This document shows positions 8,418 to 16,503 of a stretch of DNA of 46,241 nt, one piece after another (the first letter of the stretch is position 1; each line of letters begins with the position of its first letter). The notes beneath the pieces are model-generated. The model made no database searches, had not been told where the DNA came from, and saw nothing but the letters and a program-made list of their open reading frames with translations. Position numbers and translations under genes: made by a program. Source of the stretch: Candidatus Thorarchaeota archaeon (lineage in GTDB: Archaea; Asgardarchaeota; Thorarchaeia; Thorarchaeales; Thorarchaeaceae); the NCBI GenBank assembly GCA_011364905.1, contig RDNZ01000016.1:10830-57070 (forward strand). The letters run 5' to 3'.

Positions 8418-8464
8418 ATCCCATCCTCGGCACCATCCCTGTAACTAACTCTGAGTCAACTTCC

Positions 8465-8923
8465 TCATTTCCTGATACGAACTATCCTCGCACGAGTAGC
8501 TCTCACAATTTCCTCAGGGCGTATTCTGAGGAGATGATGATCTGTCCCGCCCCCTCCAATCACCTCAGACATCTCCATAACTCTTGAATCAATAAGGACA
8601 TCAGCATTTTTGATAGCTATCGGAGGGGTCCCACCAACTTCGAATCCTGTCAGATTGAGTGCCTCCTCAGGCGACGCAAGTCTGGGAGGTGCAATACCAA
8701 TGGCAGCGCCCAATCTCTTTGAACTTGCACGGTCGGTGCCATTCACGATGGCAAGAATCACTTTGTCGTCAACTACGAATACCACTGTCTTGATGATTCG
8801 TTCTGGAGGAATCCCAAGTTCTTTTGATGCAGCATCGACTGAATGAACCCGCCCCACCATGGTGAGAATTTCAGCATCTATGTTGTGTGATATTATGTAA
8901 CTCTGGAGATCCTTGTCATTCAA
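8465..8923 (-). CDS. YbaK/EbsC-type aminoacyl-tRNA deacylase
   Basis: The 152-residue product fits the YbaK/prolyl-tRNA deacylase-like fold: 'AEILTMVGRVHSVDAASKELG' near the N-terminus, 'IIKTVVFVVDDKVILAIVNGTDRASSKRLG' as the core strands, 'EEALNLTGFEVGGTPPIAIKN' with the conserved GG-x-PP loop, and 'IGGGGTDHHLLRIRPEEI' near the C-terminus. Such proteins hydrolyse mischarged tRNAs in trans. The start is a TTG at 8923. It is convergent with the upstream tRNA-Leu and sits just downstream of the terminator of the tiny-ORF unit, so it needs its own promoter. Its exact tRNA specificity is unknown. Confidence 0.85.
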   Translation of the reverse strand: MNDKDLQSYIISHNIDAEILTMVGRVHSVDAASKELGIPPERIIKTVVFVVDDKVILAIVNGTDRASSKRLGAAIGIAPPRLASPEEALNLTGFEVGGTPPIAIKNADVLIDSRVMEMSEVIGGGGTDHHLLRIRPEEIVRATRARIVRIRK

Positions 8924-9002
8924 CCACTGTCACGTCCCTGAAAACGAACGGAACTTAATCTTCAGGTTATAAACGAGTGAAACGAGTTTAATTTTCCGTA
9001 AA

Positions 9003-9041
9003 GAAAAAGAGTAGTGCTCATGTTGCTTCCAACGCGAGCAC
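9003..9041 (-). terminator. intrinsic-type terminator of the tiny-ORF unit
   Basis: On the minus strand GTGCTC and GAGCAC form a 6-bp stem, a small internal loop follows, and GTTG-GAAG-CAAC closes the tip; the stem is followed at once by TACTCTTTTTCTTT. The stop codon of the third tiny ORF lies inside the hairpin, which marks the end of a transcript that begins near 9350. Confidence 0.65.
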
Positions 9042-9131
9042 TTCAGCCACAGAGAGGACGCTACCATCTCTGGTCTTGTTATTCTGGGCCTCATTCGAGG
9101 ACTTCTGTACTGGCGAGTCGAACTTGACCAC
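9018..9131 (-). CDS. tiny ORF C (37 aa) of a three-ORF unit
   Basis: The frame starts at GTG 9131, six bases after the stop of tiny ORF B, and the AGGAGG that ends ORF B serves as its ribosome-binding site. The peptide begins MVKFDSPVQKSSNEAQ and ends SVAEVLALEAT; it is polar in its first half with a short amphipathic C-terminal helix. It does not resemble ORFs A and B. The stop codon is embedded in the terminator hairpin. I recognise no family. Support comes from signal spacing, not homology. Confidence 0.45.
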   Translation of the reverse strand: MVKFDSPVQKSSNEAQNNKTRDGSVLSVAEVLALEAT

Positions 9132-9137
9132 CGAAGA

Positions 9138-9233
9138 TTACCTCCTGAAGTAAGCACGAGTGATCGCGTCAGTAGACATTCTCTTTCTGAGATGAGATTC
9201 CATGTGTCGTTTCTCAACATTAGCAAGAGCCAT
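9138..9233 (-). CDS. tiny ORF B (31 aa), paralog of ORF A
   Basis: This ORF starts at ATG 9233, four bases after the stop of ORF A, whose terminal CGGAGGTAA supplies the Shine-Dalgarno sequence. The peptide opens MALANVEKRH and ends STDAITRAYFRR; ORF A opens MAL and ends STFALTYAYTYRR, so both termini appear related. It is strongly basic (Lys/Arg/His-rich), suggesting binding to nucleic acid or an acidic partner, but that is inference. Its last codons read AGG AGG TAA and double as the ribosome-binding site of ORF C. Confidence 0.5.
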   Translation of the reverse strand: MALANVEKRHMESHLRKRMSTDAITRAYFRR

Positions 9234-9237
9234 GAGA

Positions 9238-9339
9238 TTACCTCCGATAAGTGTAGGCATAGGTCAGAGCAAAGGTCGAGACCTTCGCTTTCTCGTTCTT
9301 CAGCACTGATGTGTTTCGTGAGTTAGTTGTTAGAGCCAT
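9238..9339 (-). CDS. tiny ORF A (33 aa), first of a three-ORF unit
   Basis: The ATG at 9339 lies 32-41 nt downstream of a strong TATA box, so the mRNA would have a leader of only about 10 nt or less. The peptide is MALTTNSRNTSVLKNEKAKV followed by STFALTYAYTYRR, basic and without a transmembrane segment. The final codons CGG AGG TAA form the Shine-Dalgarno sequence of ORF B, so stop and ribosome-binding site are fused. I do not recognise a family. If it is real, it is one of the smallest genes in the window. Confidence 0.5.
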   Translation of the reverse strand: MALTTNSRNTSVLKNEKAKVSTFALTYAYTYRR

Positions 9340-9370
9340 GATATTTCACAAGAATTAGTACTCAGATTTA

Positions 9371-9380
9371 GTATATATAG
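9371..9380 (-). promoter_or_regulatory. TATA box of the tiny-ORF unit
   Basis: On the minus strand GCTATATATACTAAA is a near-ideal archaeal TATA box, placed so that initiation falls about 9350, just ahead of the first tiny ATG at 9339. It is the clearest TATA box seen in the window, which suggests a well-expressed transcript. Confidence 0.65.
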
Positions 9381-9462
9381 CGGAGCCACTTGAGAGGGTC
9401 ACAGGACGAAGTCACATCTTGTGACTAGCAAAAGCGGTTTGTGAAAGCCTTTCAGACCCTAC

Positions 9463-11178
9463 CTACTTCTTAATCGCCTTCATCAGTTCCTTCAGATGGT
9501 AGGTGTTGATGACGTCATTCGAGGTTAACCATCCCCGGCGTGCTTGAAAGACTCCAAACTGCATGTTCTCAAGCTCTGAGATTCTATGTGCATCAGTGTT
9601 GACTGCAATCTTTAGACCCATTTTAATAGCTGCACGAAGATTACCGGCATTGAGGTCTAGTCTCTGTGGATACGCATTCAACTCCATGACTACATGGTGC
9701 TTTTGTGCGGTCTCAAAGACTCGCTCCAGATCAATTTCGAATTCTGATCGTTTCCCTATGAGACGTCCAGTAGGATGCCCTAAGATATGTACATGGCTGT
9801 TCTCCAGAGCGCGGCAGACACGTTCTGTCATGGTCCCCTTGGTGTCTTTCATCCTGCTATGAATAGACACAGTGACAACATCGAGCTGGGATAAAACGCA
9901 ATCCTCGATGTCAAGACCACCGTCCGCCAAGATGTCCACCTCTGCACCCTTCAGAATCCTCATTTTCCATCTGCCTGATGCGTTCAGTTCGTCAATCTCC
10001 TCAATCCGTTTCAGAAGGCGGCTTTCATCCATGCCATTTGCTATTGTAAGGCTTTGAGTATGGTCTGATACGCAGTAGTACTCGTAATTCAACGCCTGTG
10101 CAGCATCCAGCATCTCCTCAATCGTATTCTTGCCGTCAGATTGGTCTGTATGACTGTGAAGGTCTCCCCGAATGTCGTCCTTGGACAGCAGAGCAGGAAG
10201 CTCTCCTCGTTGTGCGGCCTCAATCTCGCCTTTGTCTTCTCTCAGCTCAGGAGGTACCCATTGGAGTCCAAGTGTTTTGTAGATGCCCTCTTCATCCTCG
10301 CCTGCTACTTTCTTCTCGCCTTTGAAGAGACCATATTCATTGAGACGCAACCCCATTTTTTGAGCAATCGATCGTATTCTGACATTATGGTCCACGCTAC
10401 CAGTGAAGTATTGAAGACCAGCACCGAAACTATCATCGGGCAAAACTCGAAGGTCCACTTGCAGACCAGAGCCCAAACGCACTGACGATTTTGTGGGTCC
10501 TTGAGCCTGAATCGAGGAAACTCCATCGGACTTGACAAAGGCGGCCATAACAGCCTCGGGATCCGTTGCAACCACCAGAATGTCAAGGTCTCCGATGGTT
10601 TCTCTTCGCCGACGAGTTGATCCAGCAATCTCAAGTTTTTTGATGACCTTTAGTTTACGGAGTGCATTCTCTATTCCCTCAGCAGCCAGCATGGCATCAG
10701 CAAGAAGCGTTCTTTCGAGTCCAGCTCGAACAACCTTGATTCCCTCAATGATTTGAATTTGGGTTTTTTCACCAAGACCTGGAAGACCAGAGAGTTTCCC
10801 CTCGTTTGCAGTTCGTTCCAGTGACTCGAGGTCTGTCACACCAAGCTTGTCGTACACAAGTTTGATGGTCTTCGGACCCACGCCTGGGATTGAGTCAAGC
10901 TCAAGGGCTTTTACTGGAACACGTGTTCTGAGCTCCGTAAGAAGCTCCACCTCTCCAGTTTCCAGGTACTGCTTGATAACTTCTGAGAGGCCCTTTCCAA
11001 TACCCGGAATGTCTGTGAGCGCATCCCGTTTGGCTATGGTCTCAACATCCTCTCCCAGGGATGCTATGGACCTCACACCACGATAATATGCAAGAGGCTT
11101 GAACTTGTCTTTGCCCTCGATTTCTAAGAGCAGACCAATCTCTTTCAGAACACGAGCCACCTCAGCATTCTTGGTCAT
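9463..11178 (-). CDS. polX: DNA polymerase X family protein with PHP domain
   Basis: This 571-residue enzyme carries a full PolX layout. N-terminal helix-hairpin-helix elements lie near residues 55-64 (DIPGIGKGLS), 96-105 (SIPGVGPKTI) and 131-139. The Pol-beta-like nucleotidyltransferase site has GSTRR (186-190), Asp198 and Asp200 (GDLDIL) and Asp242. The C-terminal PHP phosphoesterase retains its metal ligands: DLHSHTDQSDG (339-349), SDHT (371-374), Glu413, His440, His468 and DAH (529-531). Family members do gap-filling repair synthesis and use the PHP domain for 3'-end processing. Its downstream side faces the tiny-ORF unit, and the URO-D gene is 11 nt upstream, so the two may be cotranscribed. 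Confidence 0.95.
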   Translation of the reverse strand: MTKNAEVARVLKEIGLLLEIEGKDKFKPLAYYRGVRSIASLGEDVETIAKRDALTDIPGIGKGLSEVIKQYLETGEVELLTELRTRVPVKALELDSIPGVGPKTIKLVYDKLGVTDLESLERTANEGKLSGLPGLGEKTQIQIIEGIKVVRAGLERTLLADAMLAAEGIENALRKLKVIKKLEIAGSTRRRRETIGDLDILVVATDPEAVMAAFVKSDGVSSIQAQGPTKSSVRLGSGLQVDLRVLPDDSFGAGLQYFTGSVDHNVRIRSIAQKMGLRLNEYGLFKGEKKVAGEDEEGIYKTLGLQWVPPELREDKGEIEAAQRGELPALLSKDDIRGDLHSHTDQSDGKNTIEEMLDAAQALNYEYYCVSDHTQSLTIANGMDESRLLKRIEEIDELNASGRWKMRILKGAEVDILADGGLDIEDCVLSQLDVVTVSIHSRMKDTKGTMTERVCRALENSHVHILGHPTGRLIGKRSEFEIDLERVFETAQKHHVVMELNAYPQRLDLNAGNLRAAIKMGLKIAVNTDAHRISELENMQFGVFQARRGWLTSNDVINTYHLKELMKAIKK

Positions 11179-11189
11179 TTGTACACCCC

Positions 11190-12203
11190 CTATTCGAAGT
11201 CATAGGGATTAATTGACCGCACTGCATCTCTGACAGCAGAGATGTTCTCTTCTGGTGTATCGACTGTGATGACACAGCCAGGAGCAATGACTAGGCGGTC
11301 TGGTCCAGCTTCAACCATCGCATCAAGTACTTGTTTTTGGGCCTCTTCTGGACCACCTGTTCTGAAAATGCCATTATGATCAATGCCTCCGAGAGCAGCT
11401 CCTCGAAACCGTTTCTTACCCTGCTTTAAAGAGAGTGCTGAGCTTTGGTCCTCCCAGTTAATGGCATCTACGCCTGGAGTCTTTGCTATCTTGTCAAACC
11501 GAATCTCTTCGTTCTCTTCGCGAGCATGGAGATGTAGGACAATAAACTTGGCCTTACCTCTGAGTCGTGTAATCAGCTCGAGATCATAGGGATAGACAAA
11601 CTCCTTGTATTGTGCATCTGTGACAGAGGACTGGGTGGAGTGTTGAGAAGCTAGGAATATTCCATCAGCACCAGCGTCGATTGTTGCACGAGCAAAATCA
11701 ACCATGACATCGGTGATTATATCAAGTGCACCTTTCAATATCTCAGGGTATTCATCTGCATACTTGGTAAGGTTCTTGTTTGATATCTTGTCAGCCACCA
11801 TTGCGGGATCGAACACAGTGGCCATTGTGGGAACAACGCCGTGAGCGTACTTCTGAATCAGTCCAACTGCACGAATCTGATTGCCAAGTTCCCCTGAGTT
11901 CACATCCAATGGCTCAAGGGTTTCCCAGTCGCTCACATCATTTATTGCAGCGCTGGTCAAGGTTGTAGAGCCTGACATTTCTCCTTCATAGACTGCCGTG
12001 CAGCCAAAGTCAATACAGGGATAGTGGCCAAAGAAGGATATTTTCATCAAATCATGGTCGAAGAGCCTATGAAAATCAATCTCAGCTTGAGCAAGACCCT
12101 CAGGGGTCCTGTCTATTTCGGGATGATGTTTCCAGAGGGAGATAGGAATCTGCTCTCCTAAATTACCCAAGAAGGTCTCTTTAATCAAATCATATTTCGA
12201 CAT
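11190..12203 (-). CDS. uroporphyrinogen decarboxylase (URO-D) family protein
   Basis: The 337-residue protein has the URO-D/MtaA-type TIM barrel: 'PISLWKHHPEIDRTPEGLAQAEIDFHRLFDHDLMKISFFGHYPCIDFGC' at the N-terminus, 'GADGIFLASQHSTQSSVTDAQYKEFVYPY' in the middle and 'AINWEDQSSALSLKQ' and 'LGGIDHNGIFRTGGPEEAQKQ' near the end. The family includes heme-pathway decarboxylases and corrinoid-protein methyltransferases. The long divergence from HemE and the lack of neighbouring heme genes make a methyltransferase or another role as likely as true decarboxylation. It lies 11 nt upstream of polX, with which it may be cotranscribed, and diverges from the HDAC gene. Confidence 0.85.
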   Translation of the reverse strand: MSKYDLIKETFLGNLGEQIPISLWKHHPEIDRTPEGLAQAEIDFHRLFDHDLMKISFFGHYPCIDFGCTAVYEGEMSGSTTLTSAAINDVSDWETLEPLDVNSGELGNQIRAVGLIQKYAHGVVPTMATVFDPAMVADKISNKNLTKYADEYPEILKGALDIITDVMVDFARATIDAGADGIFLASQHSTQSSVTDAQYKEFVYPYDLELITRLRGKAKFIVLHLHAREENEEIRFDKIAKTPGVDAINWEDQSSALSLKQGKKRFRGAALGGIDHNGIFRTGGPEEAQKQVLDAMVEAGPDRLVIAPGCVITVDTPEENISAVRDAVRSINPYDFE

Positions 12204-12331
12204 TGCAAATTTACATGCTGATTACAGAATAATGAGGCTTTCGAAGCAACTAAGAGAGTTCATAGCCAGCAAACATAAGAGCAGAATAGAACCAGACTTC
12301 CAAGTCTAAAACACTATCCGGGGGTTCTCCG

Positions 12332-13525
12332 ATGTCAGAGCTCACAGCCGTATTTGATCCAAAGGCGATACTTGATCTGGACGGTATCGACGAGCTTGAC
12401 AGAATGAGGACAGAACCGAATCCTTACTGGAATCGAGCAAGATTAGAAGTCACATGGAAGCTACCGGTGATGTCAGGGCTCCTCAGCAGTCCACGAATAT
12501 CTATACAACCTATGCGTCTTGCAACACGTGAAGAACTCCTACTGTTTCATGACCCATCATATATCGAAACACTGGAGCTCTTCGGAAACATGGGTACTGC
12601 TTTCTCTGCACGCTTTGGGTTAGATACCGATGAGTGTCCAATCTTCCCAGGCGTGGACAAGTATGCAAGCTATGTAGTAGGTGCAACTATTGACGCTGTA
12701 TTGGGAGTAGCTGATGGCAGATTCGAGGATGCTGTATCATTCTTTGGAGGCCTTCATCATGCAACAGAAAGTCAAGCCTCAGGATTCTGCTATTACAATG
12801 ACTGCGTTATTGCATTAAAGAAATACCAAGAGAAGTATCCAAAAAAGAAAGTTCTCTACCTCGATACTGATGCCCACCATGGAGACGGCGTCCAACATGC
12901 ATTTTACAACGACCCCAATGTCCTGACTATTTCACTTCACGAGCTAAGTATGGGATTTTTCCCAGGAACAGGACGAGTAGAAGAGAATGGCATCGGCGAA
13001 GGAAAAGGATACTCGGTCAACATTCCTTTACCGCCACTAACAGACGACGTTGAATGGTGGCGAGCCTTTGAGGATGTTGTCGTACCAATCTGGCTAGCGT
13101 ATAAGCCAGACTTCGTCTTTTGGGAAGTTGGTGCGGATGGGTACATGAATGACCCGTTGACCGATTTAATGCTGACCTACGACACCTATCAGCGAATGTC
13201 AAAAACTGTCCGTCAGCTTGTCCATTTGGGAACAAGAAAGCTGGTTGTGACCGGAGGCGGCGGCTACAATGCGGTTGCTGCTGCAAAGATCTGGAGTATC
13301 TTATTGGCAGATATTGCGGACATCGCACTGCCTCCGACAATCCCAGCAGAGTGGATTGAACTGTGTCAGAAACACGGATTTCAGGTGAAGAGAGGTGGAT
13401 GGACCAGCAGACCCTTCAGAATGCCTAGTGACCAATATCCCAAGATTCGACGCGCTGTGGATGATACTATTGAGAAGGTGAAGAGCCTGATTTTTCCAAC
13501 CTTTGGACTTGAGGACCAAATTTAG
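12332..13525 (+). CDS. histone deacetylase family protein (AcuC-like)
   Basis: Zinc-dependent class I/II-type deacetylase of 397 residues. The catalytic set is intact: His142-His143 in 'FFGGLHHATE', Asp180 and His182 in 'LDTDAHHGDGVQHA', Asp269 in 'GADGYMNDPL' and the transition-state Tyr312 in 'GGGGYN'. Archaeal relatives are close to bacterial AcuC, which deacetylates acetyl-CoA synthetase, and to acetylpolyamine amidohydrolases. The acs gene and a GNAT-fused CoA-transferase lie 8-11 kb away in this window, which makes Acs a candidate substrate; this is inference. GGGGG precedes the ATG by seven bases. Its stop overlaps that of the convergent methyltransferase by four bases. Confidence 0.93.
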   Translation: MSELTAVFDPKAILDLDGIDELDRMRTEPNPYWNRARLEVTWKLPVMSGLLSSPRISIQPMRLATREELLLFHDPSYIETLELFGNMGTAFSARFGLDTDECPIFPGVDKYASYVVGATIDAVLGVADGRFEDAVSFFGGLHHATESQASGFCYYNDCVIALKKYQEKYPKKKVLYLDTDAHHGDGVQHAFYNDPNVLTISLHELSMGFFPGTGRVEENGIGEGKGYSVNIPLPPLTDDVEWWRAFEDVVVPIWLAYKPDFVFWEVGADGYMNDPLTDLMLTYDTYQRMSKTVRQLVHLGTRKLVVTGGGGYNAVAAAKIWSILLADIADIALPPTIPAEWIELCQKHGFQVKRGGWTSRPFRMPSDQYPKIRRAVDDTIEKVKSLIFPTFGLEDQI

Positions 13526-14157
13526 TCAAGGTGCAATTTGGCAATGACACATCGATGACCCGTTTCATCTAGATAGACTTCTTGGATTTCAAACGATTGA
13601 AACTCATAAGGGATCTCATCTTCTGTGAAATAGTGATGAGGGATGCCACTCTCCCATCCACTTTGAGGGATATAGGTCCCTTTCTCTACCTCTTTCAGTT
13701 TCCAACCATCGTCCTTACTGGCTGGGCTAGCACGTAATATAGGAAAAGTAACAAAGAGGACTCCATCTGGCCTGAGAACTCGTTCTATCTCAAGGATAGT
13801 CTTTCTGATATTTGTGATTAGATTATGATGTATGACTTGAGTCGAAATGACTGCGTCAAAGAAGTTGTCATCGTAGGGAAATGGTTCTTCCATCCTGTGT
13901 TGACAAAGATGTGCGTTCAGAGATTCTTCGTCAAGCCAGTCTTGAGTCATTCTGATTGCTTTTGGTGATGCGTCAAAACCATAAACATCGAAACCAAGTT
14001 TGGCAAGGTGTATAACATGTCGTCCAGACCCGCAGCCTAATTCAAGGATTCTTGAACCGCTTTTGTCTTTAATCAGTTTCACTACTTTATCAATTTCCGA
14101 GTGAGGACCTGTAAACACCCGGCCTCTGTCGGCAAAGATGCTGTCCCAATCTGGCAT
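13522..14157 (-). CDS. class I SAM-dependent methyltransferase
   Basis: Motif I is 'ILELGCGSGRHVIHLAKLGFDVYGFDASPKAI', followed by 'FPYDDNFFDAVISTQVIHHNLI' (motif IV region) and 'RVLRPDGVLFVTFPIL'. These place the 211-residue protein in the Methyltransf_11 group. The frame is open to 14289, but the ATG at 14157 has GAGG nine bases upstream and begins MPDWDSIFADRG directly before the fold, so I start there. The substrate is unknown. Its stop (TAA on the minus strand) shares TTAG with the convergent deacetylase gene. Confidence 0.85.
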   Translation of the reverse strand: MPDWDSIFADRGRVFTGPHSEIDKVVKLIKDKSGSRILELGCGSGRHVIHLAKLGFDVYGFDASPKAIRMTQDWLDEESLNAHLCQHRMEEPFPYDDNFFDAVISTQVIHHNLITNIRKTILEIERVLRPDGVLFVTFPILRASPASKDDGWKLKEVEKGTYIPQSGWESGIPHHYFTEDEIPYEFQSFEIQEVYLDETGHRCVIAKLHLD

Positions 14158-14403
14158 TAGTGAGTTCCTCAACATTTCATGAGTGATATGGATATTGGAT
14201 GTCAGCAGACAGAAATAAAGCACTGGATTCGGTACAACAAAACTCACATCCCTGAGAGGAGCAGGGAGTCGACCCCCTGTCAATCTCAAGAAACTCAGAA
14301 AGACAGAGATTCAATTCATTCAAAGGCATGAGTTCGTATCAAGAAGGCTTTTTTCTATAGATGTTATGACAATCAAGTTACTCAAAACGGCTGTGGGTTC
14401 AAG

Positions 14404-16503
14404 ATGATTAGACTGGTGGGTGTTCTGACTGAAGGCGGCGTACCTATCAAGTTCAAAAGCTCAATGGAGGCAGAAGGAGAGCTAATTCTAGGACCACTTA
14501 TCGAAGCCACAAAGGCATTGAGTAACATAATTGGTAGTGGTGAAGTAAGAAGACTAGCATTCAAGGACAATACAATGATTGTCACAGAAACCAGCAAGGG
14601 ATTCACAGTAGTGGCATTGGTGACCAAGGCTGAAGACTACATGGATAGCCTTCTACGTGTGATTGCGGAGAAGATAGATGAGTCTGAGATTCAGCGCGCG
14701 GATGGATCTGTAAATGAGAAACAGACGAGTATTATAGAGCGGATTCTTGATCCCTACGTGAAAGATCATATCGAAGCCTCCTTTCCTGATGCGCTCTCGA
14801 ACCTGTGGGACCCAATCCATGAAGTACTCAAAAGTGACAGTCGTTTTGCCGAGGTGACTCAGGAGATTGATGCCCTTTTGGACAGACGTGCGCCTGAAAA
14901 GAAGTGGAGCCAATTGAAGGAAGACTTCACGGGCTCGCTGAGCGATGCCTTGGCTCATGCTCTGAGAGGAGAATTTGATAGAGCTTGCGCAATTGCTATG
15001 GGCTGTGAGGGAGAATTAGCAGGAATATTCAGTATCAAGATGGGTGCTTTGGCACACTCGATGACGAAAGCCACTCCGCCGACGCTCGTGGAATTAAAAA
15101 CGATTGCCTCTAATCTGTCCGACAAACACCAATTTACCAAATTTGCTAGAGTTCTAGTTGGATCTATAGCAGGCGAGGTCATACCCGCAGACTATTATCG
15201 TGTTTTCAGGGAATCCATGAATCACTTCGAGTTCATTGATGATGAAGAGCATCTCATACTGGGTTTTCTGTTTCTTGATGCTCGAGTAGTTGACTATTAC
15301 GAGTTCTCTGAAAAACTACAGCAAATGTATAGGGGAAAGTCTGAGGTGTACTGTTCATTCATTGAAGCAATTCAGGAACGGAACAACATCTTTGCTAAAC
15401 TTTATTCCATAACTAGCTATGATGGCTTCAAGGACGAACTTGACTTATACAAGACACAAACCTCCAGTATTTTGAGTAGTATCTCGTGGGTCACGAATGA
15501 GGAATTGATGTGGGAGCTTCAGAAGGAGGGAAAAGCGAACGAGGTTGGAATCACAGCATCGCTGAAGCTACAGAACTATATTGCAATACTAACTGCTCTG
15601 GCGGAGTCGCCAGTCTTATCGATTGGCGAAAGAAAGCACTTTCTTGAAGAGGTACTCATGCTCTATCGTGACTACTTCAGGGACCTCATGAAGACTGAGA
15701 TTCCTCTGTTTGCTTACACCTTGGACAGCGTCTTTCAGAGCGTTGGTGTTACCCATGCGGAGTATTATTTTCTATCTACAGGCAATGCCAGGGAACACCA
15801 TGTTCAGAGGACTATAGAGTTTCTCGGTGACATTTATGAAACATTGGACGAAGAGTGGTCAAAGGCTCGAGTTCGATTCTCCCTTTTCGTTGTCACCAAC
15901 TCCATCTCTCCTGTTCTCACACGGGCAGGAAAGCTGCCAGAAGCAGAGATTCAATTATTGTATATTGCTATGCAACTTCTTGATGTCAATACAATTGATG
16001 CAACACAGATCACGAGACCAACGACATACGCAACATACTTGGGTAACACCAACACCTCACTTATCGCCCTAGCCTCAAGACTGCTTCAAAATGAGATAAG
16101 AGCAAACGCCCTCAAGACTGGATTGAACATTGCACTAGATGTACAGGAGTGGTTCCTCTCCTATGGAGAGGTCATCAGAGATGATGTAATGTCTGCAAGC
16201 TATCACGCTTCTTTGATTGCTGATACGTTGAATGAAACAGAACTGAAGCTAGTCGTTGATCGTGTTCTTGACCTGAACAGAATTGTGGTTCAAGATCCGG
16301 ACAAGTTTGACTATGAGCTAGCAATTATGTCTATGCCCTTAATGGACCTCTTATCCAAAGCGTGGAGAAGACTTGAAGACAAGAAGTACATGGAGATAAG
16401 TAAGGACACCTATGATTCAGCCATTGCAGCATGGAGAAAGTATGGATTCAACGAGAAAGCTGAGAACTTCGAGAGATCTTTTGGAGGGTTTCTAGAGTCC
16501 TAG
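14404..16503 (+). CDS. longin/roadblock-like domain protein with long helical region
   Basis: I do not recognise a named family for this 699-residue protein. The first ~95 residues follow a beta-beta-alpha-beta-beta-beta-alpha plan: strands 'IRLVGVLTEGG' and 'VPIKFKS', helix 'LILGPLIEATKALSNIIG', strands 'VRRLAFKD', 'TMIVTETS' and 'FTVVALVT', then helix 'YMDSLLRVIAEKI'. That is the longin/roadblock fold common in Asgard small-GTPase and trafficking-like proteins. The remaining ~600 residues are almost entirely helical and soluble, without transmembrane segments, like an alpha-solenoid. A scaffold or GTPase-associated role is inference. The 3' end overlaps the convergent SDR gene by 12 nt. Confidence 0.75.
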   Translation: MIRLVGVLTEGGVPIKFKSSMEAEGELILGPLIEATKALSNIIGSGEVRRLAFKDNTMIVTETSKGFTVVALVTKAEDYMDSLLRVIAEKIDESEIQRADGSVNEKQTSIIERILDPYVKDHIEASFPDALSNLWDPIHEVLKSDSRFAEVTQEIDALLDRRAPEKKWSQLKEDFTGSLSDALAHALRGEFDRACAIAMGCEGELAGIFSIKMGALAHSMTKATPPTLVELKTIASNLSDKHQFTKFARVLVGSIAGEVIPADYYRVFRESMNHFEFIDDEEHLILGFLFLDARVVDYYEFSEKLQQMYRGKSEVYCSFIEAIQERNNIFAKLYSITSYDGFKDELDLYKTQTSSILSSISWVTNEELMWELQKEGKANEVGITASLKLQNYIAILTALAESPVLSIGERKHFLEEVLMLYRDYFRDLMKTEIPLFAYTLDSVFQSVGVTHAEYYFLSTGNAREHHVQRTIEFLGDIYETLDEEWSKARVRFSLFVVTNSISPVLTRAGKLPEAEIQLLYIAMQLLDVNTIDATQITRPTTYATYLGNTNTSLIALASRLLQNEIRANALKTGLNIALDVQEWFLSYGEVIRDDVMSASYHASLIADTLNETELKLVVDRVLDLNRIVVQDPDKFDYELAIMSMPLMDLLSKAWRRLEDKKYMEISKDTYDSAIAAWRKYGFNEKAENFERSFGGFLES

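Larger units (their letters stand above)
8287..8432 (+). tRNA. tRNA-Leu(CAA) with two introns
   Basis: The acceptor stem is GCCGAGG (8287-8293) with CCTCGGC (8425-8431), discriminator A8432, and CCA is encoded at 8433-8435. The anticodon stem GTGGA/TCCAC flanks loop CTCAAG...A with anticodon CAA at 8321-8323. A long variable arm (CTC-GCAG-GAG) marks it as a type II tRNA, hence Leu. The gene is interrupted twice: 33 nt after position 37 (8325-8357) and 30 nt in the T-loop (8388-8417). Removing both restores a normal 83-nt tRNA with T-arm ATGGG-TTCGAAT-CCCAT. The confidence covers identity; the introns have their own entries. Confidence 0.88.

Noticed and set aside
8342..8587. 81-codon open frame on the plus strand
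   Set aside because: It begins inside the tRNA-Leu gene and runs through its T-loop intron into the 3' end of the deacylase gene; no ribosome-binding site or protein-like composition.
8930..9226. 98-codon minus-strand frame
   Set aside because: It overlaps the three tiny ORFs in another phase, reads through the terminator, and lacks ribosome-binding site and promoter spacing; the tiny ORFs explain the signals better.
14261..14280. T-arm-like hairpin (CAGGG-loop-CCCTG with GTCGACT) on the minus strand
   Set aside because: No matching acceptor, D-arm or anticodon arm is found within 100 nt on either strand, so it is not a tRNA. It falls just upstream of the methyltransferase start and is probably chance.
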